From contig NZ_JAMSLW010000001.1 of assembly GCF_024643285.1 (NCBI RefSeq), positions 186,001 to 250,000 on the forward strand: 64,000 nt of DNA, in the 5' to 3' direction. The first letter of the stretch is position 1. Every line of letters begins with the position of its first letter. Of this stretch, positions 43,508-52,835 are shown piece by piece. Made by a program: the position numbers and the translations under genes. A model generated the notes under the pieces. That model had not been told where the DNA came from. It saw only the letters and a program-made list of their open reading frames with translations, and did not search any database. The DNA is from Parapedobacter lycopersici. Its GTDB lineage: Bacteria > Bacteroidota > Bacteroidia > Sphingobacteriales > Sphingobacteriaceae.

Positions 43508-44700
43508 ACCCGACCCGGATAAGTGGCTAATCCTTTTTCAATACAAATCAATGCCTTTTTTAAGTCGTTGATGTTTAGTACATAAGCTAGCCTTATCTCT
43601 TTTTTTCCTTCCTGTTCGTGACTATAAAATCCGGTGGCAGGTGCCATCATTACGGTTTGATTTTCATAAGCGAAATCCTCAAGCATCCACTGGCAGAATC
43701 GGTCCGAGTCATCAATGGGAAACTGGGCTAGCACATAAAAGGCTCCGCCGGGAAGGGGACAGTGTACCCCGGTTATCCGGTTCAGCCCATCGACTAATAC
43801 ATCGCGTCGGGCCGTATATTCGCGTTTTACGGCATCAAAATAACTTTGTGGTGTATCTACTGCGGCCGTCGCTGCCAGCTGCGCAACGGCGGGTGGACTC
43901 AGACGTGCCTGTGCAAATTTCAATGCAGTTTCCCATACGGCCCGGTTTTTTGTGATGATACACCCTAAACGGGCACCACAGGCACTGTATCGTTTGGATA
44001 CCGTGTCGAGTATAACGACATGCTGATCAAAACCGTCCAGGTGCAGTGGGGAGATAAAGGAGCGGTCGCCGTAACAGAATTCCCGGTAAGCTTCATCAAC
44101 CAAAAGAAAGAGATCGTGCTTAATACAGAGGTCGCGAAGTGCCCCCAACTCTTCACGCGAGTAGAGATAACCGGTGGGGTTATTGGGATTGCAGATGGCA
44201 ATCGCTTTAGTTTTTTCCGTTATCAGTGATTCAAATGCTGAAATTGCCGGCAGGGCAAACCCATTTTCAATGTGTGAAAGAATGGGTTTAATAATAATGC
44301 CGGCAGTATGCGCAAATCCACTGTAATTGGCATAGAACGGTTCCGGTATGATGATTTCCTCATCCGTATTCAGACAGGCCTGCATGGCGATGGTAATCGC
44401 TTCCGAGCCACCATTGGTAACCAGGATATCCTGCGGATTAATACCATATCCCAATTTATTGTAGTATTCACTCAGTTTCTTCCGGTAGGCAAGCGTACCT
44501 TCAGAAGGTGTATAAGCCCATATTTTAAAATCGATATTCCGAATAGCATCCAGCATGATTTCGGGTGTTTCGATATCCGGTTGTCCAATGTTGAGGTGGT
44601 AGACCGTTTTTCCTTCCTCCTTAGCCCGGTCGGCATAAGGTGTAAGTTTACGTATAGGCGAAGCCGGCATTTCCCGGCCTTTTTGAGATATTACAGGCAT
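43504..44700 (-). CDS. PLP-dependent aminotransferase (aspartate aminotransferase-like)
   Basis: 398 residues, fold type I. The PLP Lys is in DTVSKRYSACGARLG (about 240), with NPNNPTGYLYS (about 172) and LVDEAYREFCYGD (about 200) as cofactor contacts; FYVLAQFPIDD is at the C-terminal domain. The protein resembles aspartate/alanine aminotransferases of class I; aspartate-to-oxaloacetate transfer is the likeliest activity. Single gene, start ATG at 44700, convergent with cmk. Confidence 0.9.
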   Translation of the reverse strand: MPVISQKGREMPASPIRKLTPYADRAKEEGKTVYHLNIGQPDIETPEIMLDAIRNIDFKIWAYTPSEGTLAYRKKLSEYYNKLGYGINPQDILVTNGGSEAITIAMQACLNTDEEIIIPEPFYANYSGFAHTAGIIIKPILSHIENGFALPAISAFESLITEKTKAIAICNPNNPTGYLYSREELGALRDLCIKHDLFLLVDEAYREFCYGDRSFISPLHLDGFDQHVVILDTVSKRYSACGARLGCIITKNRAVWETALKFAQARLSPPAVAQLAATAAVDTPQSYFDAVKREYTARRDVLVDGLNRITGVHCPLPGGAFYVLAQFPIDDSDRFCQWMLEDFAYENQTVMMAPATGFYSHEQEGKKEIRLAYVLNINDLKKALICIEKGLATYPGRV

Positions 44701-44756
44701 AATGTTTTATTAATGAAGTCACCCTTCATGGTGCAATATTACACATTTTAAGATAT

Positions 44757-44785
44757 AAAAAAAGCCGCTTTTTTTAGAAGCGGCT
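44757..44785 (-). terminator. Intrinsic terminator of the DUF1573 gene
   Basis: The stem AGCCGCTT (44763-44770) pairs with AAGCGGCT (44778-44785). On the minus strand the stem is followed by a run of seven T, at 27 bases beyond the DUF1573 stop. Confidence 0.8.
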
Positions 44786-44812
44786 CTGGTTTGTTATGCT
44801 TTTTTAAGACAA

Positions 44813-45193
44813 CTATCCGGTCACTTCTCCTTTGATGTAAAGGGTCTTTACGGGGGTCTTGGTGTTGGAACGGACCGTAAAGTTCTTGGTAAAAGGCGCT
44901 TTTGCCGCCGCATTATAAGTTACCGAAATCGTTCCTTTTTCACCCGGCTTTACCGGTGTCTTTGTAAATTCCGCAACAGAGCATCCGCACGACGGTTTTA
45001 CCTCACTGATAATAATAGGTTCGGTACCCACATTGGTAAAGGTAAATTCATAAGTAACCGGTTTGCCCTGTGGTATTTTCCCGAAATCATGTGTCTCTGT
45101 TTCGAATTTGAACTCGGCCTTGCTGTTTTGCTGTGCCATGGCAACGCCTATAAAGGCAATCAGCATAGTACATATGGTAACAATTTTTTTCAT
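44813..45193 (-). CDS. DUF1573 family exported protein
   Basis: 126 residues from ATG 45193, which opens a signal peptide (KKIVTICTMLIAFIGVAMAQ). The mature part is one Ig-like beta domain: FKFETETHDFGKIPQGKPV, FTNVGTEPIIISEVKPSCGCSV and the terminal strands TPVKTLYIKGEV. This is the DUF1573 family, common in Bacteroidota; its role is unknown. The Cys pair in SCGCSV is conserved. Own promoter and terminator. Confidence 0.9.
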   Translation of the reverse strand: MKKIVTICTMLIAFIGVAMAQQNSKAEFKFETETHDFGKIPQGKPVTYEFTFTNVGTEPIIISEVKPSCGCSVAEFTKTPVKPGEKGTISVTYNAAAKAPFTKNFTVRSNTKTPVKTLYIKGEVTG

Positions 45194-45232
45194 GATGTCT
45201 TTTTTATTTGGTATTTCACGATTGATGTTAGA

Positions 45233-45264
45233 CAAATTTATACGTTTCAGGTAAGAAACACAAA
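45233..45264 (-). promoter_or_regulatory. Promoter of the DUF1573 gene
   Basis: Minus strand TTTG (45261-45264), 20 bases, then a perfect TAAATTTG (45233-45240), 39 bases before the ATG. This is one of the best consensus matches in the window. Confidence 0.75.
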
Positions 45265-45321
45265 AAAAGTTCCAAAAACAACAGATTCCAACAAATGTAT
45301 TATAAAAATAGATGGGCCAAC

Positions 45322-45945
45322 TCAGGGAATGTTCAGGTACTTGTGGGTCTGGAGTGAAATTTCCCACTGAGGGTGCTGCATAACGTAATCGACAATAAGG
45401 GGTGTCATCTCCGCTGCTTTCGACCATTCCGGCTGTAGGTACAGGCGGCAGGCGGGAGGGACGAGCGCGGCATGTTGTTCGGCCCAGGCAAAATCACTTT
45501 TATTAAAAATAATGACTTTAAGTTCACCGGCGGCGGCAATGACATCCGGGAGTGGGGCTTTAAATTTTTTTGGCGAAAGGCAGACCCAATCCCAGCTGCC
45601 GCTCAGCGGATAGGCTCCTGATGTTTCAATAAATGTTTTGATGCCGGCAGCCTGCAAGCCCCACGTGAGGTAATCAAGGTTGTATAACAATGGCTCACCA
45701 CCGGTAACTACTACGGCTTTCGAAGGGTGTCGCTCTGCGTGTTCAATAATGGTGTCGGCAGCAGTAAGCGGATGCAGCTCGGCATCCCAGCTTTCTTTTA
45801 CGTCGCACCAATGGCAACCCACATCGCAACCGCCCAAGCGGATGAAATAAGCCGCTTTGCCGGTATGGTAGCCTTCACCCTGTATCGTGTAGAATTCCTC
45901 CATCAGCGGAAGTAATGAGCCGTCTTCGGGGACCTGATGCGCCAT
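45322..45945 (-). CDS. queE: 7-carboxy-7-deazaguanine synthase
   Basis: 207 residues, radical SAM. The cluster motif is in GGCDVGCHWCDVKES (CX3CX2C, about 33-41), preceded by FYTIQGEGYHTGKAAYFIRL, the QueE signature. VVTGGEPLLY and ETSGAYP follow. It makes the 7-deazaguanine core of queuosine. Its promoter (-7 element TATCTTTG at 45963-45970, minus strand) is divergent from thrS. No other que genes are nearby. Confidence 0.94.
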   Translation of the reverse strand: MAHQVPEDGSLLPLMEEFYTIQGEGYHTGKAAYFIRLGGCDVGCHWCDVKESWDAELHPLTAADTIIEHAERHPSKAVVVTGGEPLLYNLDYLTWGLQAAGIKTFIETSGAYPLSGSWDWVCLSPKKFKAPLPDVIAAAGELKVIIFNKSDFAWAEQHAALVPPACRLYLQPEWSKAAEMTPLIVDYVMQHPQWEISLQTHKYLNIP

Positions 45946-45962
45946 GTTTCTTTTTTAGGGTG

Positions 45963-45970
45963 CAAAGATA
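45963..45970 (-). promoter_or_regulatory. -7 promoter element of queE
   Basis: Minus strand TATCTTTG, a perfect TAnnTTTG match 18 bases before the ATG at 45945. The -33 element is not clear. Confidence 0.5.
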
Positions 45971-46040
45971 CGGAAAATATTGCGGTAAGCGTCCGTTGAC
46001 CTTTGCAGAGTAACCTGACGATCTACTGGCAAAGACTGGT

Positions 46041-46071
46041 TTTGTTTTCAGCTTCCCTTTCTTTACCTTTG
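46041..46071 (+). promoter_or_regulatory. Promoter of the thrS-infC-rpmI-rplT operon
   Basis: TTTG (46041-46044), 19 bases, then a perfect TACCTTTG (46064-46071). The thrS ATG is 74 bases downstream, leaving a leader in which I see no T-box or obvious riboswitch. Confidence 0.7.
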
Positions 46072-46145
46072 TGCCCGAAAAATAATCACACCTTGTATTG
46101 TGGTTTATGTCATTCGTTTTATTAACATTAAAATCATAGTTGTAC

Positions 46146-48071
46146 ATGATTAACATTACCTTACCCGACGGTTCCGTGCGTCAGTATGCGCAGGGGACGA
46201 ATGCGATGGAGATCGCACAATCCATTTCCGAAGGCTTGGCCCGTAACGTGTTAGCCGCTGTTGTTAATGGCGAAGTATGGGATGCTTCCCGGCCCATTGA
46301 ACAGGATGCCGACGTCCGGCTGCTGACCTGGAACGACCGCGAAGGAAAATCCACATTCTGGCATTCCTCAGCCCACTTAATGGCGGAAGCGCTGGAAGCG
46401 CTGTACCCCGGTATAAAATTTGGTATCGGTCCGGCAATTGAGACCGGATTCTACTATGATGTCGATTTTGGCGACCGCGAGTTCTCTTCGGATGATTTCA
46501 AAAAAATTGAGGATAAGATTATCGAACTTGCCCGTACGAAGTCAGCATATACCCGTACACCGGTGAGTAAAGCGGATGCGGAAGCCTACTTTACGGAAAA
46601 AGGCGATGAATATAAGCTTGACTTGATTAAAGACCTGCCCGACGGTAGCATTACGTTCTATACGCAGGGTAACTTTACGGACCTCTGCCGCGGTCCCCAT
46701 ATTCCGAACACTGGTTTTATCAAGGCTGTAAAACTGACTAACGTGGCAGGGGCGTACTGGCGCGGAGACGAAAGCCGTAAGCAGCTTACCCGTATATACG
46801 GCGTAACGTTTCCCAAAGCAGGCGAGCTGGCCGATTACCTGCACATGATTGAGGAAGCCAAGAAGCGCGACCACCGCAAGCTGGGCCGCGAGCTTGAACT
46901 GTTTACCTTTTCTGAGAAAGTGGGCATGGGATTGCCACTGTGGCTCCCCAAGGGAGCCCGTCTGCGCCAAAAGCTGATTGATTTTCTGCAGCGGGCACAG
47001 ATCAAGGCGGGCTACGAACCTGTGGTAACACCCCATATCGGCCATAAAAATCTTTACGTCACTTCGGGGCATTACGACAAATACGGAGCAGACTCATTTC
47101 AGCCGATCCATACACCGCAGGAAGGCGAGGAGTTTTTCCTGAAACCGATGAATTGCCCCCATCACTGCGAAATCTACAAGACAAAACCCCGCTCATATAA
47201 AGATCTTCCGATCCGGTTTGCTGAATTCGGTACGGTCTACCGGTATGAACAAAGCGGTGAATTACATGGTCTTACACGGGTACGCGGGTTTACGCAGGAC
47301 GACGCACACCTGTTCTGCCGTCCGGATCAGGTAAAGGACGAGTTTAAAAAAGTGATCGATCTGGTACTCTATGTATTTGGTGCGTTAGGTTTCGAGGACT
47401 ATACCGCACAGGTTTCATTACGTGATCCGGATAACCGGGGTAAATATATCGGATCAGATGAAAACTGGGACCTGGCGGAACGCGCAATTATTGAGGCCAC
47501 TGCGGAAAAAGGACTGAAAACCATCGTGGAACTGGGGGAGGCGGCATTCTATGGGCCGAAACTGGACTTTATGGTGAAAGATGCATTGGGTCGCAAGTGG
47601 CAGCTGGGTACGATTCAGGTAGATTATAACCTGCCCGAACGTTTTGAATTGGAGTACACAGGAAGTGACAACACCAAGCACCGTCCCGTAATGATCCATC
47701 GGGCACCCTTTGGGTCGCTGGAGCGGTTTGTGGCGGTACTGATTGAGCATTGTGCAGGGGAATTTCCACTGTGGCTCGCACCCGAACAATTTATCGTGTT
47801 GCCCATCTCTGAAAAATATGAAGAATATGCGAAAAAACTTTTAGAATCGCTTAATAATTCCGATATTCGCGGCTTGGTTGACCTACGTGACGAGAAAATC
47901 GGACGTAAGATCCGGGACGCGGAAATAAAGAAGATTCCGTATATGCTGATCATCGGTGAAAAAGAAGTGGAGAATGGCACAGTTTCTGTGCGGAAACACG
48001 GCTCCGGTGATTTGGGTGTGATGACGGCAGATGCGTTTGCTGAACATTTAACAAAAGAGATAACCGTTTAA
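46146..48071 (+). CDS. thrS: Threonine-tRNA ligase
   Basis: 641 residues from ATG 46146 (TTG 46140 is two codons earlier). Domain order: TGS ([14 protein letters not shown]), the SAD editing domain with [12 protein letters not shown] and [10 protein letters not shown], the class II catalytic core with motif 2 [12 protein letters not shown] and motif 3 [11 protein letters not shown], and the anticodon-binding domain from about 540. Zinc ligands are C in NCPHHCEIY and later His. It heads an operon with infC, rpmI and rplT. Confidence 0.97.
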   Translation: MINITLPDGSVRQYAQGTNAMEIAQSISEGLARNVLAAVVNGEVWDASRPIEQDADVRLLTWNDREGKSTFWHSSAHLMAEALEALYPGIKFGIGPAIETGFYYDVDFGDREFSSDDFKKIEDKIIELARTKSAYTRTPVSKADAEAYFTEKGDEYKLDLIKDLPDGSITFYTQGNFTDLCRGPHIPNTGFIKAVKLTNVAGAYWRGDESRKQLTRIYGVTFPKAGELADYLHMIEEAKKRDHRKLGRELELFTFSEKVGMGLPLWLPKGARLRQKLIDFLQRAQIKAGYEPVVTPHIGHKNLYVTSGHYDKYGADSFQPIHTPQEGEEFFLKPMNCPHHCEIYKTKPRSYKDLPIRFAEFGTVYRYEQSGELHGLTRVRGFTQDDAHLFCRPDQVKDEFKKVIDLVLYVFGALGFEDYTAQVSLRDPDNRGKYIGSDENWDLAERAIIEATAEKGLKTIVELGEAAFYGPKLDFMVKDALGRKWQLGTIQVDYNLPERFELEYTGSDNTKHRPVMIHRAPFGSLERFVAVLIEHCAGEFPLWLAPEQFIVLPISEKYEEYAKKLLESLNNSDIRGLVDLRDEKIGRKIRDAEIKKIPYMLIIGEKEVENGTVSVRKHGSGDLGVMTADAFAEHLTKEITV

Positions 48072-48082
48072 TTTTTTAACAT

Positions 48083-48655
48083 TTGGCGTTAAATAAACCA
48101 GGATTTAAAGGCCGCGGACGGCCCCCATTTAAGAAAAAAGAGCCGGATCACCGGATAAATGAATATATTAGGGTACCAGAGGTGCGTCTGGTCGGAGATA
48201 ATGTGGAGCAAGGGGTTTATCCTACACGCAAAGCATTGGAACTGGCTGATGAATTGGAATTGGACCTGGTGGAAATTTCCCCCAATGCCCATCCCCCGGT
48301 GTGTAAAATCATCGATTATAGCAAATTCATCTACGAGCAGAAGAAGAAGCAGAAGGAAATCAAAGCCAACGCCAAGCAAACGGTTATTAAGGAAATCCGC
48401 TTCGGTCCCAATACCAACGACCACGACTTTGAGTTCAAGCTGAAACACGCTGTCAAGTTCCTGGAAGCTGGCGAGAAGGTACGTGCCTATGTTCACTTCA
48501 AAGGGCGGGCAATTGTATATAAGGAACAGGGTGAAATTCTACTGCTCCGCTTTGCACAGGCGCTTGAAGACTACGGAAAGGTGGAACTACTTCCCAAACT
48601 GGAAGGCAAGCGAATGTTCCTCACGGTTGCACCGAAAACACCCGGAAAGAAATAA
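48083..48655 (+). CDS. infC: Translation initiation factor IF-3, non-ATG start
   Basis: 190 residues. N domain: [21 protein letters not shown]; linker: [22 protein letters not shown] domain: KAVKF-like helix [21 protein letters not shown] and MFLTVAPK. No ATG precedes the conserved region and an in-frame TAA lies 6 bases before, so TTG at 48083 is the only credible start. Rare infC start codons allow IF-3 to control its own translation in enterobacteria. Starts 11 bases after thrS. Confidence 0.95.
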   Translation: MALNKPGFKGRGRPPFKKKEPDHRINEYIRVPEVRLVGDNVEQGVYPTRKALELADELELDLVEISPNAHPPVCKIIDYSKFIYEQKKKQKEIKANAKQTVIKEIRFGPNTNDHDFEFKLKHAVKFLEAGEKVRAYVHFKGRAIVYKEQGEILLLRFAQALEDYGKVELLPKLEGKRMFLTVAPKTPGKK

Positions 48656-48691
48656 TAGAAACTGACAGATCGATATAAAAATTAAGTAATC

Positions 48692-48892
48692 ATGCCAAAA
48701 GTGAGAACCAATTCCAGTGCCAAAAAGCGTTTTAAGCTTACTGGAACAGGTAAGATTGCACGTAAACATGCATTCAAAAGTCACATCCTGACCAAGAAAA
48801 GCACCAAACGTAAACGCAATCTAACGCAGACCGGTTTAGTGTCTGAAGCAGATACAGGCAACGTAAAACGTATGCTTGCTATCGGTAAATAG
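48692..48892 (+). CDS. rpmI: 50S ribosomal protein L35
   Basis: 66 residues, basic: [20 protein letters not shown], then [13 protein letters not shown]. This is the normal size and order for L35 in the infC-rpmI-rplT operon. It is 36 bases after infC. Confidence 0.97.
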   Translation: MPKVRTNSSAKKRFKLTGTGKIARKHAFKSHILTKKSTKRKRNLTQTGLVSEADTGNVKRMLAIGK

Positions 48893-48929
48893 TAGTTGTA
48901 ATTAACAAAAATCATTAACCGGGTACCGG

Positions 48930-48951
48930 GTTGTAAGACCGTTGTAAGACA
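48930..48951 (+). repeat. Tandem 11-base repeat between rpmI and rplT
   Basis: GTTGTAAGACC (48930-48940) is followed directly by GTTGTAAGACA (48941-48951). The two are framed by GGTACCG (48922-48928) and CGGCACC (48952-48958), which can pair with one mismatch. The 88-base gap is unusually long for this operon. Confidence 0.55.
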
Positions 48952-48980
48952 CGGCACCTGTTACCAAAAAATTAGAAATT

Positions 48981-49325
48981 ATGCCACGTTCGGTTAACGC
49001 AGTAGCGTCTCGCAGAAGGCGCAAAAAAATCCTCAAATTAGCGAAAGGCTATTATGGGGCACGTAGCAAGGTTTATACCGTTGCTAAAAATACCGTAGAA
49101 AAAGGATTGCTGTACGCTTATCGCGACCGCAAAACCAAAAAGAGGGAATTCAGGGCTTTATGGATACAGCGTATCAATGCCGGTGCCCGTGAGCATGGGA
49201 TATCGTACTCCCAGCTGATTGGTAAGCTGAATGCCAAAAACATCGGATTAAACCGCAAGGTACTGGCTGATTTGGCCATGAATAATCCGGAGGCATTCAA
49301 AGCCGTGATTGATGCAGTGAAATAA
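48981..49325 (+). CDS. rplT: 50S ribosomal protein L20
   Basis: 114 residues. [31 protein letters not shown] at the N terminus is split here as [15 protein letters not shown] and [14 protein letters not shown], the L20 rRNA-binding arm; [18 protein letters not shown] and [10 protein letters not shown] follow. L20 binds 23S rRNA early in assembly and represses its operon in several bacteria. Confidence 0.97.
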   Translation: MPRSVNAVASRRRRKKILKLAKGYYGARSKVYTVAKNTVEKGLLYAYRDRKTKKREFRALWIQRINAGAREHGISYSQLIGKLNAKNIGLNRKVLADLAMNNPEAFKAVIDAVK

Positions 49326-49353
49326 GTTTTGAAAACCCATATCGACTTGTCAG

Positions 49354-49383
49354 CAAAAAAGGAAGCCAATGGCTTCCTTTTTT
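49354..49383. terminator. Bidirectional terminator between rplT and the GNAT gene
   Basis: A-run and GGAAGCC (49361-49367) pair with GGCTTCC (49371-49377) and a T-run, with a 3-base loop. The A- and T-runs extend the stem and serve both strands, terminating rplT on plus and the GNAT-gap unit on minus. Confidence 0.85.
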
Positions 49384-49405
49384 ATTTATGAACCATGATA
49401 ATAAG

Positions 49406-49843
49406 CTAACTGAGCTGGAGGTACATGACACTATGTGGTCCAATGCCGTGAATCTCAAACTCCGCGGAGAGGAATTGGAACCCGGCATGCTGATAAAATC
49501 CGTAGGCGATTTTACGTGCGTTGCACCAAAGGTAATCAGCCGCTAAGTCGTTGGTTAGGTATGTAATGGTTTGCTGAAGCAGTTGCCTGCCGAAACCCTT
49601 ACCCTGCCATAACGGATCCGTTGCCATACCCCGTAACCGGTAGCCAATGCCAGCATAATCTTCCAGGTTTTCCAGCTGGCAGGAGAGGACAGCCGCAATG
49701 ACACCGTCAGTCGGAAAGTATCCCATGTGAAATGTCGTGGGTAAATTGTCCGTTTCAAAAAAACAAGCTTCGGGTGCCAGTCCATTCCGGAGTACCTTGC
49801 TGCGCAAGGCCAGCGTATCTTCAGGTTTGATCAATTCGATCAT
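49406..49843 (-). CDS. GNAT family N-acetyltransferase
   Basis: 145 residues. The acetyl-CoA motif A is RGMATDPLWQGKGFGRQLLQQ (about 71-90), written here as GMATDPLWQGKGFGRQLL; LWCNARKIAYGFYQHAGFQ is the motif B region. It belongs to the PF00583/ElaA-like acetyltransferases; the substrate is unknown. The start ATG overlaps the gap stop (ATGA), so it is translationally coupled to gap. It ends 23 bases from the terminator shared with rplT. Confidence 0.9.
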   Translation of the reverse strand: MIELIKPEDTLALRSKVLRNGLAPEACFFETDNLPTTFHMGYFPTDGVIAAVLSCQLENLEDYAGIGYRLRGMATDPLWQGKGFGRQLLQQTITYLTNDLAADYLWCNARKIAYGFYQHAGFQFLSAEFEIHGIGPHSVMYLQLS

Positions 49844-50841
49844 CGCGAGGCGATATTCGTCAATAGGTCGACCAGCCGGTTGGAATAACCGTATTCATTG
49901 TCGTACCAACCCACTACCTTTACCAGGGTGCCGACAATCGACGTTAATTGGGCATCGAATACACAGGAATAAGGATTATTGAGGATATCTACGGAAACGA
50001 TAGGATCTTCAGTGTATTGTAATACATTTTTCAGTGTTCCATTTGCCGCCTGGTGAAATGCTGCATTGATTTCGTTAACTGTCGGTAGGCGTTCCAGCGT
50101 ACAGGTAAAATCAGTCAGCGAGCCATTCAATACGGGTACCCGGATCCCCGCACCGCCAAGTCGGCCTTCAAGATGCGGAAACACGTTGGTAATGGCCTTG
50201 GCCGCTCCCGTCGTCGTGGGAATGATTGAAGCCGACGCTGCCCTGGCCCGTCGGAGATCACGGTGCGGCGCATCGTGGAGATTCTGGTCACCGGTCATGC
50301 TATGTACGGTGGTAATATAGCCGTTGACAATGCCCCAGTTTTCATCCAGTACCTTAACCAATGGCGCTACGTTATTAGTGGTGCATGAGGCATTTGAAAG
50401 GATGGGAGTGTGCATATCAATGGTATATTCATTGACACCCAGCACCACAGTCGGAATCCCTTTGTCAGGCGAAGGCGCGGAAAGGAGTACCTGCTTGGCC
50501 CCTGCAGCCAAATGCTGCATGGCCAGTTCCTGCTTAAGAAACTTACCGGTCGATTCGACTACCACATCAACCCCAAGAGCGTTCCAGGGTAAATTTTCCG
50601 GCAGCCGCTCCGTATAGGTTGAAATCGGATGCCCGTCGATAATCAGCTTACCGTCCCTGGCCAGTACCGTTCCGGGATAAGGACCATGTACCGAATCATA
50701 TTTGAAAAGATGGGCAATGGTAGCGGTATCTGCGAGGTCGTTAATGGCCACGACCTGCACACCAGGGATATTCCGAAGCAGCAAGCTACGTAGCGTATGG
50801 CGGCCAATGCGTCCGAAACCGTTTATTGCAACGTGTAGCAT
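49840..50841 (-). CDS. gap: Type I glyceraldehyde-3-phosphate dehydrogenase family protein
   Basis: 333 residues, the usual GAPDH length. NAD-binding INGFGRIGRHTLRS, catalytic Cys in SNASCTTNNVAPL (about 150), HSMTGDQ with the catalytic His, and WYDNEYGYSNRLVDLL at the C terminus. The residue four after the nucleophile is Asn where most GAPDHs have Cys. Erythrose-4-phosphate dehydrogenase is a possible alternative. Many Bacteroidota carry a second gap gene, so this may be the non-glycolytic or a specialised copy. First gene of a pair with the GNAT. Confidence 0.9.
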   Translation of the reverse strand: MLHVAINGFGRIGRHTLRSLLLRNIPGVQVVAINDLADTATIAHLFKYDSVHGPYPGTVLARDGKLIIDGHPISTYTERLPENLPWNALGVDVVVESTGKFLKQELAMQHLAAGAKQVLLSAPSPDKGIPTVVLGVNEYTIDMHTPILSNASCTTNNVAPLVKVLDENWGIVNGYITTVHSMTGDQNLHDAPHRDLRRARAASASIIPTTTGAAKAITNVFPHLEGRLGGAGIRVPVLNGSLTDFTCTLERLPTVNEINAAFHQAANGTLKNVLQYTEDPIVSVDILNNPYSCVFDAQLTSIVGTLVKVVGWYDNEYGYSNRLVDLLTNIASR

Positions 50842-50868
50842 CTGATATGTTGACTGGGGTGGATTCGA

Positions 50869-51471
50869 CTATTGGGTGATGGCCGTAATGATTTCATCAA
50901 TCGCCCGGTCGCCACTCCAATGCTCTTTTAGTTGCCCATCTGCTCCGTAAACGTAAGTTGCCGGATACTGTGAAGGAATATGGAATTTATTGATGAAATC
51001 GGCATCACGGTCATACAATACTGTAATATTTGTTTTGTCTACCAGTGGTTTGGCGAACGTCTCCAGGAAGCTATTCATTAGCGCAGGATCATTCATGGAT
51101 ACAAAGTAGAGGTTGCTGTTTTTCAGCTTGTCGTAATGCTGACCGAGATCCCTTGCTTCATGCTGGCAATGGCTGCAGCTGGGATCAAACAGGATAAACG
51201 TGATGTTGCCATTTTTAGCCAGGTCCTCTTTATTGAAGCGAATGCCATTTTTGAGAATGTAAAAGGTGAAATCGGGAATTGCTTTTGCCGGTTCGGCTGA
51301 TACCGGTGCTGAGGGAGCGGCCTGTTGTGTTTCCTGTGGAGCCGCTGTTTCTGTTGCCGTAGTTTCAGCTGTATTATTGGCTTGTTGTTCCGTGCCGCTA
51401 TTGCAGGATAAAGTGAAACAAAGTGCTAATAATCCCAATGTACCGGTCGTGTATTTATGTCCAATGCTCAT
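50869..51471 (-). CDS. Thioredoxin-like lipoprotein (TlpA/AhpC-like)
   Basis: 200 residues. A lipobox LCFTLSC (Cys about 23) precedes a Thr/Ala/Glu-rich linker and a thioredoxin fold with the active site DPSCSHCQHE (CSHC, about 107-110) and the cis-Pro region SQYPATYVYG (about 168). Such proteins reduce or isomerise envelope disulfides, often for cytochrome c maturation. A partner is not evident next to it. Confidence 0.88.
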   Translation of the reverse strand: MSIGHKYTTGTLGLLALCFTLSCNSGTEQQANNTAETTATETAAPQETQQAAPSAPVSAEPAKAIPDFTFYILKNGIRFNKEDLAKNGNITFILFDPSCSHCQHEARDLGQHYDKLKNSNLYFVSMNDPALMNSFLETFAKPLVDKTNITVLYDRDADFINKFHIPSQYPATYVYGADGQLKEHWSGDRAIDEIITAITQ

Positions 51472-51556
51472 GTTTGAAGAATAAAGAATTTTTATGCCAA
51501 AGCTATATAAAAAACGCCATATTAAGAACGTGTAATGAGGATATGACAGAAGATCG

Positions 51557-52828
51557 TTATCCCATTCCCTGTTTTTTTACCAGCAGCTGGCAGGTGTAGC
51601 TATCTTTGAGCTCCATAATGATCTCCTTTTCCACCAATACCCGTGCGATGGTCTGGTTATTATAATGGCGTATGGTAATCAACTCCAGCCCGCGCTGCTC
51701 CTGTACTGCGTAACGTTCCTGCAGATCACGGAGCAGCTCATTGATATTATCGCCGGTATCGTCCACACTGACTGAAAAGCTGACTGCACTGTTGTGCATC
51801 ATATTCACCTTGATCCGGTAACGGTGAAAGCGGTTGAAAATATCACTGAGGTTATCTTCAACGATAAAGGAAAAATCCTTCGGAAGAATAGAAATCAATA
51901 CCTGATTTATCTTGAAGATAAAGGAGGGGATAGGCAGGGCTTCTTTGGTGGTACGGATTTGTGTTCCACCATTTTCAGTGTCGATAAAAGATTTGACATA
52001 TAGCGCGATGTCTTTGTTCTGAAGTGGTTTGATGGTCTTCGGATGAATGATATTCGCACCATAATAAGCCAGTTCAATTGCGTCCAGGTATGATAACTCA
52101 GGTATCAGCTGGGTTTCATCAAACCATTTTGGGTCAGCATTGAGGACACCGGGTACGTCTTTCCAGATGGTAATATCGTCAGCAGGCAAACAGGCAGCGA
52201 AAATTGCTGCTGAATAATCGGATCCGTCGCGACCGAGTGTGGTGGTGAAATTCTCAGACGTAGAGCCGATAAAGCCCTGGGTGACGACCATTTCCTTTGC
52301 CAATATGGCCGGAATATCCTGCTGCACGCGGCACTCGGTAATTTCCCAGTTTACCCGCGCTTCACGGTGAGTATTGTCGGTAATAATATAGCTCCTTGCA
52401 TCAAGCCATTGATTTTTTAGTCCACGTGCGTTTAAATGGTGGCTCACAATTGTTGAAGAAAGTAATTCTCCGACGGCTACGATCTGGTCATATAAATAAT
52501 CGTAATCATCCATTGGCGGCTCTTCCAGAACCCATTCGATTTCCACAATTAAATTAGCGACCTGGTTATACACCGGATGGTTTTCATCGGGAAACAGCGC
52601 CCTTAAGACGTCACTGTGATAAGTTTTCAATTGTTGCAGCAACGCCGCACTGTTTTCTTTTTGCTGAAAATAGGATTGTGTCAATTCTTCCAGCAGATCG
52701 GTGGTTTTGCCCATTGCTGATACTACAATCAGCAGGTTTTTATCAGCATATTTGGTTAGGATGTTGCCCAGATTAATGACACCGTTGGCGTCTTTTACAG
52801 ATGCGCCACCGAATTTAAATACATGCAT
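51557..52828 (-). CDS. lysC: Aspartate kinase (monofunctional)
   Basis: 423 residues. The N-terminal kinase motif is KFGGASVKDANG (about 5-16), with TTLGRDGSDYSAA (about 215), and the C-terminal part holds two ACT regions (VLISILPKDFSFI, SAVSFSVSVDDT) for end-product control. It phosphorylates aspartate at the head of lysine, threonine and methionine synthesis. Last gene of the minus-strand unit yggS-GNAT-DUF3298-lysC, 7 bases after DUF3298; dapA lies at 22731-23609. Confidence 0.95.
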   Translation of the reverse strand: MHVFKFGGASVKDANGVINLGNILTKYADKNLLIVVSAMGKTTDLLEELTQSYFQQKENSAALLQQLKTYHSDVLRALFPDENHPVYNQVANLIVEIEWVLEEPPMDDYDYLYDQIVAVGELLSSTIVSHHLNARGLKNQWLDARSYIITDNTHREARVNWEITECRVQQDIPAILAKEMVVTQGFIGSTSENFTTTLGRDGSDYSAAIFAACLPADDITIWKDVPGVLNADPKWFDETQLIPELSYLDAIELAYYGANIIHPKTIKPLQNKDIALYVKSFIDTENGGTQIRTTKEALPIPSFIFKINQVLISILPKDFSFIVEDNLSDIFNRFHRYRIKVNMMHNSAVSFSVSVDDTGDNINELLRDLQERYAVQEQRGLELITIRHYNNQTIARVLVEKEIIMELKDSYTCQLLVKKQGMG

Positions 52829-52835
52829 AGGGTAA

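Noticed and set aside
46072-46145. T-box or other aminoacyl-tRNA riboswitch in the thrS leader
   Set aside because: The leader is only about 74 bases and lacks recognisable T-box motifs.
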